From CAVPTL01 sp963729195 (GTDB taxonomy: Bacteria; Actinomycetota; Thermoleophilia; Gaiellales; JAICJC01): DNA of 64,000 nt. Below the pieces are notes generated by a model, which worked only from the letters and a program-made list of their open reading frames with translations, ran no database searches and was not told where the DNA came from. Positions 26,257-38,232 of this stretch are shown here, one piece after another (within the stretch, counting starts at the first letter, position 1; each line of letters opens with the position of its first letter). Position numbers and translations under genes: made by a program. Location: the NCBI GenBank assembly GCA_963729195.1, contig CAVSNF010000004.1, positions 124,001-188,000 of the forward strand. The letters are read 5' to 3'.

Positions 26257-26718
26257 ATGGCAAACATCAACCGTGTAGTCCTCACCGGAAACCTGACCGC
26301 AGACCCAGAACTGTCCACGCTCCCCAGCGGCACCTCGGTGTGCAAGCTGCGCCTGGCTGTGAATCGCCGCTACAAGGACAGCGCCAGCGGTGAATGGGTC
26401 GAGAAGCCCAACTACTTCGACATCAAGGTCTGGGGAGCGCAGGGCGAGAACTGCGCCACCTACCTGAGCAAGGGCCGCCCCGTGGCGGTCGACGGACGAC
26501 TGGAGTGGCGCGAGTGGGAGTCCCAGGACGGTGGCAAGCGATCGGCCGTCGAGGTGGTCGCCGACACCGTGCAGTTCCTCGGCTCACGCGGCGACGGTGA
26601 GGGCGGAGGCGGCGGCGGCGGACAGGCCCGCCCCAGCTTCACCCAGACTGCCGAGCTCAAGCCCGAGCCGGTCGAGACGTTCGCCGGCTCAGGCTCAGAC
26701 GACGACATCCCGTTTTAG
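26257..26718 (+). CDS. ssb: Single-stranded DNA-binding protein
   Basis: 153 residues. N-terminal OB fold (INRVVLTGNLTADPEL, YKDSASGEWVEKPNYFDIKVWG, CATYLSKGRPVAVDGRLEWREW), a glycine-rich linker (GEGGGGGGGQ) and the acidic tail SDDDIPF used to recruit replication and repair partners. AGGAGG lies nine bases before ATG. It is positioned between rpsF and rpsR as in most bacteria and is probably co-transcribed with them. Confidence 0.97.
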   Translation: MANINRVVLTGNLTADPELSTLPSGTSVCKLRLAVNRRYKDSASGEWVEKPNYFDIKVWGAQGENCATYLSKGRPVAVDGRLEWREWESQDGGKRSAVEVVADTVQFLGSRGDGEGGGGGGGQARPSFTQTAELKPEPVETFAGSGSDDDIPF

Positions 26719-26729
26719 GAAGGTAACGA

Positions 26730-26996
26730 ATGGCATCCAAGCCCAAACGCCGCACCGCGCCCAAGCGCGGCGCCGGCACCGGCCCCCAGACTCGCCGAAA
26801 GCCCTGCTACTTCTGCAAGGACAAGGTCGAGGAGATCGACTACAAGAACTTCAATCAGCTGCGGCGCTACACGTCCGAGAAGGGCAAGATCCGGTCCCGC
26901 CGGATCTCCGGGGCGTGCCGCCGACATCAACGCCAGGTGGCGACAGCGGTCAAGCGGGCGCGTGAGATGGCGCTGCTGCCGTACGCCGTCAACTAA
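26730..26996 (+). CDS. rpsR: 30S ribosomal protein S18
   Basis: 88 residues. Basic N-terminus, the zinc-type pair CYFCKDKVEEIDYKN and the C-terminal RISGACRRHQRQVATAVKRAR segment identify S18; the cysteines indicate the zinc-binding (C+) version. It starts 11 bases after ssb behind AGGAAGG. It forms a dimer with S6 on the 30S platform. Confidence 0.97.
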   Translation: MASKPKRRTAPKRGAGTGPQTRRKPCYFCKDKVEEIDYKNFNQLRRYTSEKGKIRSRRISGACRRHQRQVATAVKRAREMALLPYAVN

Positions 26997-27125
26997 GCAG
27001 GGTTCAACCCTCGGTAGAGCACGGTTTCTCGCTCGCTGCGGGTGTTTCGGAAGCGCGGGGGTGGCCAACGCCGCCCCGGCATGCGACCATCGACGCGGCC
27101 ACGCCGCCCGAACATCGAGGATGGG

Positions 27126-27650
27126 ATGACACAGAGAGGTACACAGGCGATCCTGTTGCAGGACGTCGAGAAGTTGGGACGCAAGGGCGACGTCGTCCAG
27201 GTGGCCCCCGGCTACTTCCGCAACTATCTCGGTCCGCGCCGTCTGGCCGAAGCCGCCAGCGACGCTCGCGTGGCCGAGGCGCAGCACCAGGAGGAGATGC
27301 GCCGGCGGCACGAGGCGCAGTCCGAAGAGCAGGCCCACGACGTGGCCCACACGCTCAACCGCACCGTGCTCACGATCAAGGAGCGGGCCGGAGTCGGCGA
27401 CAAGCTGTACGGCTCCGTGACCAACTCCGACGTGGCCGACGCCATCTGGAAGGCGCGCAAGATCCGCATCGACCGGCGCAAGGTGCACATGGAAGACCCG
27501 ATCAAGACGCTCGGCAGCCACCTCGTCAGCGTGACCGTGTGGGGTGAGGTCAAGGCCACCATCAAGGTCATGGTCGTGCCCGGCGCCGCCGGCGAAGAGG
27601 GTTCCGTCGAGGCCTTCGAGGGCGAGCCCTCCGAGCCGCTCGACTACTAG
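27126..27650 (+). CDS. rplI: 50S ribosomal protein L9
   Basis: 174 residues from ATG 27126. QAILLQDVEKLGRKGDVVQVAPGYFRNYL is the conserved N-terminal rRNA-binding domain; a long charged helix (EEMRRRHEAQSEEQ) links it to the C-terminal domain (LYGSVTNSDVADAI, DPIKTLGSHLVSVTVW). A GluGly-rich tail extends past the usual end. A 129-base spacer separates it from rpsR, so a separate promoter or an internal one is possible; no motif was identified there. Confidence 0.95.
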   Translation: MTQRGTQAILLQDVEKLGRKGDVVQVAPGYFRNYLGPRRLAEAASDARVAEAQHQEEMRRRHEAQSEEQAHDVAHTLNRTVLTIKERAGVGDKLYGSVTNSDVADAIWKARKIRIDRRKVHMEDPIKTLGSHLVSVTVWGEVKATIKVMVVPGAAGEEGSVEAFEGEPSEPLDY

Positions 27651-27669
27651 ACGACAAAGGCAAAACTCG

Positions 27670-30314
<2,645 letters not shown>

Positions 30315-30317
30315 CTA

Positions 30318-30350
30318 GGTGAATAACGGTGCCAGGCACCGTTATTCACC
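30318..30350. repeat. Intergenic palindromic repeat, copy 3
   Basis: GGTGAATAACGGTGCC, A, reverse complement (perfect 16+1+16). It lies between the convergent purA and dimethylglycine-dehydrogenase-like genes. The spacer base is A here instead of T, which is the same element read from the other strand. Confidence 0.92.
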
Positions 30351-30359
30351 ATGATCCCC

Positions 30360-32786
30360 TCAGCTGCGGATCCGCTCGCCCTTGGGGTCGAACAGGGGCT
30401 CCGCGGCCACCTCTGCCGCAACCCACTCGCCGAACACCTCGATGTCGACGGCGGTACCGACTTCGGCGTGCGCGACCGGCAGGTAGGCAAGCGCAATCGA
30501 GCGCCCAACCGCGTAGCCGAAGCCGCCGGTGGTGACCCGGCCGACCACCTCGCCGCCCACCCGCACCGGCTCTGAGCCGAGCGTAACCGCGCGCGGGTCG
30601 GACAGCACCAGGCAGGCCATGCGCCGCTCGAGCCCACGCTCGCGGGCGGCCACCACGGCGTCTCGGCCGATGAACCCGCCGGGCTTGTCGATCTTGACGG
30701 CAAACCCGAGTCCGGCCTCATCGGGGCCGTCCTCGGGAGTGATGTCTGACCCCCACACGCGGTAGCCCTTCTCGATCCGAAGCGCATCGATGGCGCGATA
30801 CCCGCACGCCGTCAGGCCGTGGTCGGCCCCGGCCTGCCACAGCAGATCCCACAACCCGGCGCCGTACTCGGCCGGGCAGTAGAGCTCCCAGCCGAGCTCG
30901 CCCACGTACGTCACCCGAGCGGCCACGGCCGGCACGTCGCCGATCGAGAGCTCGCGGGCGGTCATGTACCGGAAGCCCTCGTGGGAGAGGTCTGCCTTGG
31001 TCAGCGGCTGGAGGATGTCGCGTGCCCGCGGGCCCCACAGGCAGAAGCAGGCATAGGCGGAGCTGACGTCGTTGAGCACCACCGAGCCGTCGTCGGGCAG
31101 GTGCTTTCGCAGCCAGCCGAGATCATGGTTACCGAAGGCGGTGCCGGTGACGATCCGAAATCGCGATTCGCCCAGGCGGGTGACGGTGAAATCGGATTCG
31201 ATCCCGCCGGCCTGGTTCAGCATCTGGGTGTACACGAGCGTTCCCACCGGCCGGTCGATGTCGTTTGCGCACATCCGCTGGAGGAAGCCGAGTGCGCCCT
31301 GCCCCTGCACCTCGATCTTGGCGAACGAGCTTTGGTCGAACAGTCCCGCCCGCTCACGGGTGGCCATCGCCTCGGCGGCGATCGCCGGCGACCAGTTCTC
31401 TCCAGCCCATCCACGTGGGCGCAGGCTCTCGTCGCCGGCGGCGGCGTTGGGATCAAACCAGTTGGCCCGCTCCCATCCCGACTTCTCGCCGAAGCTCGCT
31501 CCCAGAGCCTGGAGCCGGGTATAGGCCGGCGACAGCCGCAGTGGCCGTCCCGCCTTGCGCTCGTAGTTGGGGTACTTGATGTCGTAGTAGGTGGCGTACA
31601 CCTCGGTGGCACGGGCCAGCGTGTAGCGCTGACTGCGGTACTGGCCGCCGAAGCGGCGGATGTCCATGTGCCACAGGTCGAGGCTGGGTTCGCCCTCGGT
31701 GATCCACTCGCCCATCATCCAGCCGATGCCGCCGGCGCCGGCCAGACCGTGCGCGCAGAAGCCGGCGGCCACCCAGAATCCCGGCACCTCGGACTCGCCC
31801 AGGATGAACTCGCCGTCGGGGGTGAACGCCTCGGGGCCGTTGTAGAGCTTCTTGACCTCCGCCGCTTCCATCGCCGGCACTCGCATGATCGAGTTCTGGA
31901 GGATCTCGTCGAACCGGTCCCAGTCCTCAGGCAGAAGCTCTGCCTCGAACCCGTCGGGAACCCCATCGAGCGCCCATGGATCGGGGTTTCGCTCATACCC
32001 GCCCATGATCAGGCCACCGACCTCGGTGCGGTAGTAGATCAGGTTGTCGGGGTCGCGCAGGGTCGGCAGCGGATCGAGCGCAGGGCTGAAGGTCTCGGTC
32101 ACCAGAAACTCGTGGGCGTAGGGGATGATCGGCACGTTCACGCCCACCAGCCGAGCGATCTGCGGCGCGTACATGCCGCCGGCGCACACGACCACGTCGG
32201 TGCGGATCGTGCCCTTGTCGGTCACCACCTCGTGCACCCGGCCGTTCTTGAGCGTGATGTCGAGCACCTTGGTGCGCTGCTCGATCTCGGCACCGCGCAG
32301 GCGGGCGCCGTCTGCCAGCGCGAACGTCAGCTGACTGGGATCGAGGTATCCGTCGTGGGGCAGAAACGCCGCCGCCAGCACGCCGTCGGTGGACATCAGC
32401 GGGAACATCTCCTGTGCCTCCTGGGCCGACACGATCTCGATCGGCAGCCCGAAGCTCTTGGCCCAGCCGGCCTGACGCTGAATCTCCTCGTAGCGGGCCT
32501 GCGACGAGGCCAGCCGCAGCCCACCCAGCTCGTGCCAGCCGGGATCCTTGCCGGTCTCCTTGGCCAGCTCTGCGTAGAGGCCGACCGAGTACTGCATCAT
32601 CTTGGTCAGGCTGACGGTGGATCGCAGCTGGCCGACCAGGCCGGCGGAGTGCCAGGTCGAGCCGTGGGTGAGCCCGTACTGCTCAACCAGCACCACGTCG
32701 TCCCAGCCCATTTTGGCCAGGTGGTACAGGATGCTGCATCCACCGACACCGCCTCCGATGACGACTGCTCGTGCCTCACTGCGCAT
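30360..32786 (-). CDS. Dimethylglycine/sarcosine dehydrogenase-like FAD-GcvT fusion
   Basis: 808 residues, full length and in one frame. N-terminal DAO domain: VVIGGGVGGCSILYHL (residues 8-23) and GSTWHSAGLVGQLR (about 42-55), where the His is the covalent FAD attachment residue of DMGDH and SARDH. From about residue 430 a tetrahydrofolate-binding GcvT domain follows (FDQSSFAKIEVQGQGAL, YVGELGWELYCP, GYRAIDALRIEKGYR), ending with the GcvT beta-barrel (GGFIGRDAVVAARE). Such fusions oxidatively remove an N-methyl group and hand it to THF as methylene-THF. It overlaps the HAD gene upstream by 11 bases. Dimethylglycine is the most likely substrate; sarcosine and related N-methyl amines are alternatives. 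Confidence 0.88.
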   Translation of the reverse strand: MRSEARAVVIGGGVGGCSILYHLAKMGWDDVVLVEQYGLTHGSTWHSAGLVGQLRSTVSLTKMMQYSVGLYAELAKETGKDPGWHELGGLRLASSQARYEEIQRQAGWAKSFGLPIEIVSAQEAQEMFPLMSTDGVLAAAFLPHDGYLDPSQLTFALADGARLRGAEIEQRTKVLDITLKNGRVHEVVTDKGTIRTDVVVCAGGMYAPQIARLVGVNVPIIPYAHEFLVTETFSPALDPLPTLRDPDNLIYYRTEVGGLIMGGYERNPDPWALDGVPDGFEAELLPEDWDRFDEILQNSIMRVPAMEAAEVKKLYNGPEAFTPDGEFILGESEVPGFWVAAGFCAHGLAGAGGIGWMMGEWITEGEPSLDLWHMDIRRFGGQYRSQRYTLARATEVYATYYDIKYPNYERKAGRPLRLSPAYTRLQALGASFGEKSGWERANWFDPNAAAGDESLRPRGWAGENWSPAIAAEAMATRERAGLFDQSSFAKIEVQGQGALGFLQRMCANDIDRPVGTLVYTQMLNQAGGIESDFTVTRLGESRFRIVTGTAFGNHDLGWLRKHLPDDGSVVLNDVSSAYACFCLWGPRARDILQPLTKADLSHEGFRYMTARELSIGDVPAVAARVTYVGELGWELYCPAEYGAGLWDLLWQAGADHGLTACGYRAIDALRIEKGYRVWGSDITPEDGPDEAGLGFAVKIDKPGGFIGRDAVVAARERGLERRMACLVLSDPRAVTLGSEPVRVGGEVVGRVTTGGFGYAVGRSIALAYLPVAHAEVGTAVDIEVFGEWVAAEVAAEPLFDPKGERIRS

Positions 32787-33471
32787 GCTCGTTCCACCCT
32801 TCGACCAGTGGTATAGACCAGTTCAGGGCTGACACTACCGCATCGGCCTGGTCGAGGTGCTCGGGAGCCATCGTGCCCTCCACCACCACGCAGCGCATTC
32901 CGGCCGCGTGGGCCGACTCGAGTCCCATGATCGAATCCTCGAAGACGAGCACGTCGGCGGCGGTGACCGGCTCGCGCAGCCCGGCGTTGACCAGCTCGAG
33001 CGCCCGCAGATAGCCCTCGGGGTCGGGCTTGCCGCGAGTCACGTCCTCGGCTGCCACGATCACGTCGAACAGCTCCCGCAGATCGCTGGCCACCAGCACG
33101 GCGGCGATCTCGTCGCCGGCCGCACCGGAGGCGATCGCCACCGGCACCCGCGCCGCCACCTCGCGCACGAACTGGGCCGCCTGGGGACGCACCGGCGACC
33201 GCACCGCGATCTCCTCGAGGTAGAGCTCGGCCCGGCGATCGATCAGGCGCTGGTCGAGACCATCCTCATCCACCTGGAACCGCGTCAGCATCCGCTCGAC
33301 GATCTCGGGGTCGCTGTAGCCGGCGAACTCGGCGAAGTAGAGCTGCTCCGAGACATCGATGCCGATCTCCGAAAACATCCGCGCAAAGATCCGCGCCAGG
33401 ATCGGCTCGTCGTCGGAGATCGTGCCGTTGAAGTCGAACAGCACCACCCGCGGAGGTGTCAGTAGCGCCAC
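32776..33471 (-). CDS. HAD-superfamily hydrolase (subfamily IA)
   Basis: 231 residues from GTG 33471. Motif I is VLFDFNGTISD, with nucleophile Asp13 but Asn in place of the usual second Asp. Motif II IASGA, motif III GKPDPEGYLRA and motif IV VFEDSIMGLESAHAAGM complete a beta-phosphoglucomutase/phosphoglycolate-phosphatase-like fold with an alpha-helical cap. Substrate unknown. Its start region overlaps the divergent pabB start by 16 bases; a later GTG (VVLFDF) would remove the overlap. It is co-transcribed with the dimethylglycine-dehydrogenase-like gene, whose start lies within its last codons. Confidence 0.85.
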   Translation of the reverse strand: MALLTPPRVVLFDFNGTISDDEPILARIFARMFSEIGIDVSEQLYFAEFAGYSDPEIVERMLTRFQVDEDGLDQRLIDRRAELYLEEIAVRSPVRPQAAQFVREVAARVPVAIASGAAGDEIAAVLVASDLRELFDVIVAAEDVTRGKPDPEGYLRALELVNAGLREPVTAADVLVFEDSIMGLESAHAAGMRCVVVEGTMAPEHLDQADAVVSALNWSIPLVEGWNEHAQ

Positions 33472-34571
33472 ACGATCTACGATACGGCATCGACACCGCG
33501 ACGCTCGCAACCCACCGCACCGACCGCTGGCTGGTGCTCCCAAGCGACGCTCCGGATCCCTTCGGGCGACTGGAGACGTTCCTGGCCGACTCCGGATTCG
33601 CGGTCACACCCGGCGCATCGGCCGAGGCCGGCACGATGGTCGCCGACCTCTATCTGGGCTACGGACTGGCCGCCACGCTGGCTGGGGTGACCGCCGCCCA
33701 GCCGCCCGAGCCGTGTCCACTCCCCAGCCTTGCCTGTCACATCCACGCGCGCTCCCATCAGCCGGATCCGGGAGCGGCGTCGGTCGGGAAGTTCCAGTCG
33801 ACCTGGTCACCGGCCGAGTACCGCTCGGCGATCGAGGCCGCCCAGGCCGCCATCGGCCGCGGCGACGTCTACCAGGTCAACCTCGTCCAGCATATGAAGG
33901 CGCCGTTCTCGGGCGATCCGCGGGGGGTGTTGCCGCTGCTCGCGCCGGTGGCCGGGGCGTGGGCGATGGACATGCACGGCGACGGATGGTCAGTGGTGTC
34001 GGCCTCGCCCGAGCTGTTTCTGCGCACGCAGGGTCGCTGGGTCGAGACGATGCCGATCAAGGGCACGCGCCCGGCCGAGGGCGGCGGCGCGATCGCCGAC
34101 AGCGCCAAGGACCGCGCCGAGCACATCATGATCGTCGACCTCGAGCGCAACGATCTCGGTCGCGTGTGTGAGCCGGGCAGCGTGCACGTGCCGTCGCTGA
34201 TGACCGAGTCGCCGATGGCAGGCGTACGTCATCTGATCTCGACCGTTGCCGGCACGCTCCGACCGGAGGTCGGCCTGGCCGAGCTGCTGCGGGCGACCTT
34301 CCCCGGCGGGTCGGTGACGGGTGCCCCCAAGATCTCTGCGATCAACCACATCGCCCAGCTGGAGCCGGTCGGTCGGGGCGCGTCGATGGCGGCGCTCGGC
34401 ACGGTGTCGGCCAACGGCGATCTCGACCTGGGACTGACGATCCGCACGTTCGCGATCGCCGACTCCGAGATTCACCTGTGGGTCGGCGGCGGCATCGTGT
34501 GGGACTCCGATTCCGAGGCCGAGGTCGAGGAGTCGCTGGTCAAGGCACGACCGCTGCTAGCGCTGCTCTAG
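33456..34571 (+). CDS. pabB: Aminodeoxychorismate synthase component I
   Basis: 371 residues from GTG 33456. Chorismate-binding domain: GRGDVYQVNLVQ, ASPELFLR, TMPIKGTRPAEGG (Lys202, the residue that marks PabB against anthranilate synthase), RAEHIMIVDLERNDLGRVC and FPGGSVTGAPKISA. It aminates chorismate toward p-aminobenzoate and hence folate, relevant to a locus that relies on THF. No glutamine amidotransferase (PabA) or lyase (PabC) is adjacent. Its 3' end overlaps the convergent phosphotransferase gene by 32 bases. Confidence 0.92.
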   Translation: MSVAPHDLRYGIDTATLATHRTDRWLVLPSDAPDPFGRLETFLADSGFAVTPGASAEAGTMVADLYLGYGLAATLAGVTAAQPPEPCPLPSLACHIHARSHQPDPGAASVGKFQSTWSPAEYRSAIEAAQAAIGRGDVYQVNLVQHMKAPFSGDPRGVLPLLAPVAGAWAMDMHGDGWSVVSASPELFLRTQGRWVETMPIKGTRPAEGGGAIADSAKDRAEHIMIVDLERNDLGRVCEPGSVHVPSLMTESPMAGVRHLISTVAGTLRPEVGLAELLRATFPGGSVTGAPKISAINHIAQLEPVGRGASMAALGTVSANGDLDLGLTIRTFAIADSEIHLWVGGGIVWDSDSEAEVEESLVKARPLLALL

Positions 34572-35596
34572 CCTCGCGGCCGGCGGGTGACTGCCACCAC
34601 CGGGCGTGGCCGAGCACGTAGGTGTCCCACGCCCAGTCGGCCTTGGGCCGGTCGCGCTCGACGCCCCAGTAGTAGTCGAGGAACGAGATGCCGTACTGGA
34701 ACTGGCACACCGCGACCACGTCGGCGAGCGCGCCGCGTTCGGCCGGGGTGAGCGGCTCGGCGCGGTGGTAGGCGGCCATCAGCGCCTGGGCGTGGACGAT
34801 GTCGTAGGCGGCATCGTCGCCATCGGAGATCCGGTTCCAGAAGAAGCAGTTGCGCTCGATCGCAACCGCCAGGTCGAGCAGCCGCGGTCCGCAGTCGGCC
34901 TGATGGAAGTCGATGATGCCGGCCACGGCGTCGCCCGAGAAGAACAGGTTGTTGGTCTGCCAGTCGCCGTGCAGTGGAGCGACCGGGAGATCAGCCGCGA
35001 TCGGCGCCAGCCGCTCGAACAGCGCGGAGTACGCCTCATCAACCGGTGACAGGTCGCGGCCGGAGAGGTAATCGGCGACGGCCGGGCGCTCTCGCGAGAT
35101 CTCGGCCGCGACCTGCGACGGCGGCCTGTCGAGCGGGCCCCAGCTGCACCACGAACCCGGCCTGGGGCTGCGGCGTGGTCGGCTCGAAGTCGGCACCCGC
35201 CTGATGAAACCGCGCCAACATGGTGCCGGCCGCCTCCACGTGGACGATCGAGCGGAACGGCTCCCAGGTGTCGGTGTCGGTGTAGGCGTCCACCCCGCCG
35301 GCCGGCGCCCACAGCTCGTACCACAGCTCGCCTCGGTCGATCAGGCCGAGCGGGCGAGTCGCCGGCACCCCACGCTCAGCCACGTGGGCGGCCACCGCAT
35401 GCTGCCACTCAACCTGGGCGAGAGCGCGGCCCATGGCGGGCTGACGCTTGAGGTAGACGACGCCCTGTGGCGTCTCGCACCGGGATACCGCAAACAGCCA
35501 GCGGCGATGCCGCTCGGTGACCCGCACGTCGGCGCCGAGCACGTCCTCAGCCTCGGCCTGCTCGATCGGATCCCAGTAGCGGTCGTCGACTCCCAC
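34540..35596 (-). CDS. APH/ChoK-type phosphotransferase (frameshifted)
   Basis: About 350 residues. The kinase-like fold is shown by the catalytic loop APLHGDWQTNNLFF (HGDxxxxN) and the metal-binding IIDFHQADCGPRLLDLA. The N-terminal lobe carries EVEWQHAV-like and GLIDRGELWYELW segments. A single frame change at about 35138 joins GFVVQLGP to DRPPSQVAAEI and is probably a sequence error. GTG 35596 (GVDDRYWDP) is chosen; an upstream GTG inside the palindrome would also be open. The family phosphorylates aminoglycosides, choline, homoserine, hydroxylysine or similar small amines; substrate not determinable. Confidence 0.78.
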
Positions 35597-35610
35597 CGGG
35601 AGACGGTACA

Positions 35611-35643
35611 GGTGAATAACGGTGCCTGGCACCGTTATTCACC
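35611..35643. repeat. Intergenic palindromic repeat, copy 4
   Basis: Perfect 16+1+16 copy with T spacer. Unlike the other copies it sits between two divergent starts (phosphotransferase and sulfurtransferase), 16 bases before the sulfurtransferase ATG, where it would lie in the leader or promoter. Confidence 0.92.
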
Positions 35644-35658
35644 CACTAGCATCCGGTG

Positions 35659-36503
35659 ATGGGATTGGGGCTGCTGGTAACGGCTGAGTGGTTGCACGAC
35701 AACCTCGACCGAGTGCGGGTGCTGGACGTGCGCGGCGAGGTGGCAAACGACGAGCCCCGCTACCGCGCCTACGTCGAGCGCTACCGCGAGGGCCACATCC
35801 CCGGGGCGGTGTTCGCCGACTGGCGCACCGACTTCACCGACCGTGACGCCGACTGTGCCCGTGACGCTCGCGCCGCCGGCCGTGTTCGAGGCCGACGCCG
35901 CCCGGCTGGGGATCGGAGCCGACACGGTGGTGGTCGCCTACGACGACTACCGAAACGCGCTCGCCGGGCGGATCGCGTGGGTGCTTCGAAGCGTCGGACA
36001 CGAGGCCACCCACATCCTCGACGGCGGCCTGGCAGCATGGGTCGGCGCCGGATTCCCACTCGAATCGGGTGAGCACCACCCCGACCCACCCGAACCCCCG
36101 CTGCGTGTGACTTCGGTCGACGGGCTGATCGATATCGACGCCGTGCGCGGCGCGCTGGCCGCCGGCCTCCAGGTCGTGGACGCGCGCTCGACCGCCCAGT
36201 ACACCGGTGCCGAAACTCACTCTCGCCGCGCCGGCCACATCCCCGGGGCGATCTCGATGCCGTACACCGACCTACTGGCGTCCGACGGCCGGTTCCTCGA
36301 GCCCGAGCAGCTCGCCGCACGGCTCGCCAAGGCCGGTGTCGACACCGGCCGCGCCCGTGGTCGCCTACTGCAACGGCGGCGTCTCGGCGACCGTCGTCGC
36401 GCACGCCGTCGAGCTCGCCGGCGGGCCGCGGCCGCAGATCTACGACGGCTCCTGGAACGAGTGGGGCAACCGCGACGACACCCCTGTCGCCACCGGCGAC
36501 TAG
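35659..36503 (+). CDS. Two-domain thiosulfate/3-mercaptopyruvate sulfurtransferase (frameshifted)
   Basis: About 281 residues. Two rhodanese domains: the inactive N-terminal one (LLVTAEWLHDNLDRVRVLDVRG, EGHIPGAVFADW, VVVAYDDYRNALAGRIAWVL, HILDGGLAAW) and the C-terminal catalytic one (LQVVDARSTAQYTG, RAGHIPGAISMPY, VVAYCNGGVSATVVAHAV, with active Cys in CNGGVSA). Frame changes at about 35856 and 36346 interrupt it without other damage. It transfers sulfur from thiosulfate or mercaptopyruvate to a thiol acceptor. No tightly linked partner is visible. Confidence 0.85.
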
Positions 36504-36648
36504 CGTCCGCCACATGTCCGGTCGCATGCTCGCGCGCGCGCCTGAGTGGTTAAGATCGCCATTGCGCGGGTGTGGAACCGCCGCATAGCCTTGGTCGCCG
36601 GCGATGACGCCGCGACCTGTGGAAGCAGTCACTGCGAAGGAGGAGTTC

Positions 36649-38047
36649 GTGCCGACCGACCTTGAACGGTTCGTCGCGGCCGATGGCCGGGACGACGCGA
36701 TCGCGAACGTGCGCAGGCGTATCGACGCCGAAGGCGTGACCTATATCTACTACCAGTTCATCTCCGTCACCGGACGGATCATGGGCAAAGGCGTACCTGC
36801 GCCGCACTGGGAGTCGATGGCCAAGAAGGGCTTCCAGCTCGTGTACGGCTCCACCGCCAACCTCTTCACCGACCGCCACGGCGAGTACATCGGGTACGGG
36901 CCGGAGGCGTGGGAGCTGGTCGGCATCCCCGAGCCGGAGACGTTCCAGGTGCTGCCGTGGGACAAGAAGGTGGCGCGGGTGTGGTGCACCTGCTTCCGCG
37001 GCCGTGAGGACGAGAAGGACGGCGGCGCCTTCCTGACCTCGGACTGTCGCAGCAACCTCAAGCAGATCCAGGCGGCGTTTGAGAAGAGCACCGGCCTGCA
37101 CCTGCGCGCCGGCACCGAGCCGGAGATGATGTGGCTGAGGATGAAGGACGACGGCACGCCCGACGTCCAGGGCGCAACCAAGCCCTACTGCTACCACATC
37201 GACCAGTTCTCGGAGCTGCAGCCGGTCATCCACAAGGTGATCGAGTACGGCCAGGCGATGGGCCTGGACATGATCCAGGGCGACCACGAGGACGCGCCGG
37301 GTCAGATCGAGCTCAACTTCAACTTCGACCGAGCCGAGCAGACCGCCGACAACCTCTCCACCTTCCGCCAGATCTGCAAGCAGGTCGGGCGCGAGCTGAA
37401 CGTCTTCCCGTGCTTCATGCCCAAGCCGTTCATGGGCGTGTCGGCCAACGGCTGCCACCACAACATCTCGCTGTGGGAGGGCGAGACCAACGCCTTCATG
37501 CCCGAGGGTGAGGATCAGCGCCTGCCCAGCCAGATCGGCCTGTACGCGATCGGCGGGGTGCTCGAGCACCTGTCCGCGCTGACGGCGGTGACCGCATCGA
37601 CGGTGAACTCCTACCGGCGGTTGTGGGACACCGGCTTCTGGGCGCCGGTGTTTGCCGACTGGGGCTTCCAGAACCGCACCACCGCGCTGCGCGTGTCGGC
37701 GCCGGGACGGTTCGAGTACCGCTCGGTCGACTCGGCGGTCAACCCGTACCTGTCGCTGGCGGCGCTTGATCAAGGCGATGGAGGACGGGATCGAGCGCAA
37801 GATCGACCCAGGCGCCCCCGAGGAGCGAAACATCTACGACGCCATGGCCGGGGGCAAGGAGGTCAAGAAGATCCCGATGACCTTCGGCGACGCCCTCGAT
37901 GCCCTGGACGAGGACGAGGTGATCCAGTCGGCCCTGCCCGACGAGATGTTCAAGGTGTTCCGCCACTACAAGCGCGACGAGTGGGAGCGCTACTGCGCCG
38001 AGGTGACCGAGTGGGACGTCAAGGAGTACCTCGACATCCTGCCGTAA
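36649..38047 (+). CDS. gmaS: Glutamine-synthetase-like ligase (gamma-glutamylmethylamide synthetase / GlnT type)
   Basis: About 466 residues from GTG 36649, which has AAGGAGG five bases upstream; ATG 36604 is less likely. Glutamine-synthetase fold: YYQFISVTGRIMGKGVPAPHW, LHLRAGTEPEMMWL, DHEDAPGQIELNFNFD, FMPKPFMGVSANGCHHNISLW (ATP site) and STVNSYRRLWDTGFWAPVFADWGFQNRT. It is followed by subunits resembling MgsABC, so it most likely joins methylamine to glutamate (GmaS, N-methylglutamate pathway); the rhizobial name for such genes is glnT. One frame change at about 37769 joins NPYLSLAAL to IKAMEDGIERKIDPG. A canonical nitrogen-assimilating GS is less likely given the neighbours. Confidence 0.8.
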
Positions 38048-38067
38048 ACCCGCCGGGCTGATTTGGC

Positions 38068-38097
38068 CGCTGGGCACCGGGCGACCGGTGCCCAGCG
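38068..38097 (+). terminator. Hairpin terminator after the GmaS-like gene
   Basis: CGCTGGGCACCGG, loop GCGA, then CCGGTGCCCAGCG: a perfect 13-bp stem 21 bases after the stop codon. It may attenuate rather than fully block transcription into the glutamate-synthase-like genes. Confidence 0.7.
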
Positions 38098-38110
38098 CCG
38101 TTAACGGCGC
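38095..38110. promoter_or_regulatory. 16-bp palindrome upstream of the mgsA-like gene
   Basis: GCGCCGTTAACGGCGC is a perfect palindrome overlapping the end of the terminator stem and 122 bases before the mgsA-like start. It is a candidate operator by symmetry alone. Confidence 0.3.
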
Positions 38111-38232
38111 CGCCAGTATGGAGGATCGGCCATACCGACGAAGCATCTCCGGCCGGTACGATTGCTGTCCTACCTCCGGTCTACAAGCGGGATCGGGCCC
38201 GCCTTGCCAAGGCCATCCGAAAGGCGATCAGT

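Noticed and set aside
36536..36600. tRNA-like D-arm (CCTGAGTGGTTAAG)
   Set aside because: No acceptor stem, anticodon arm or TTCGAAT T-loop follows at the required distances, so a tRNA gene is not supported.
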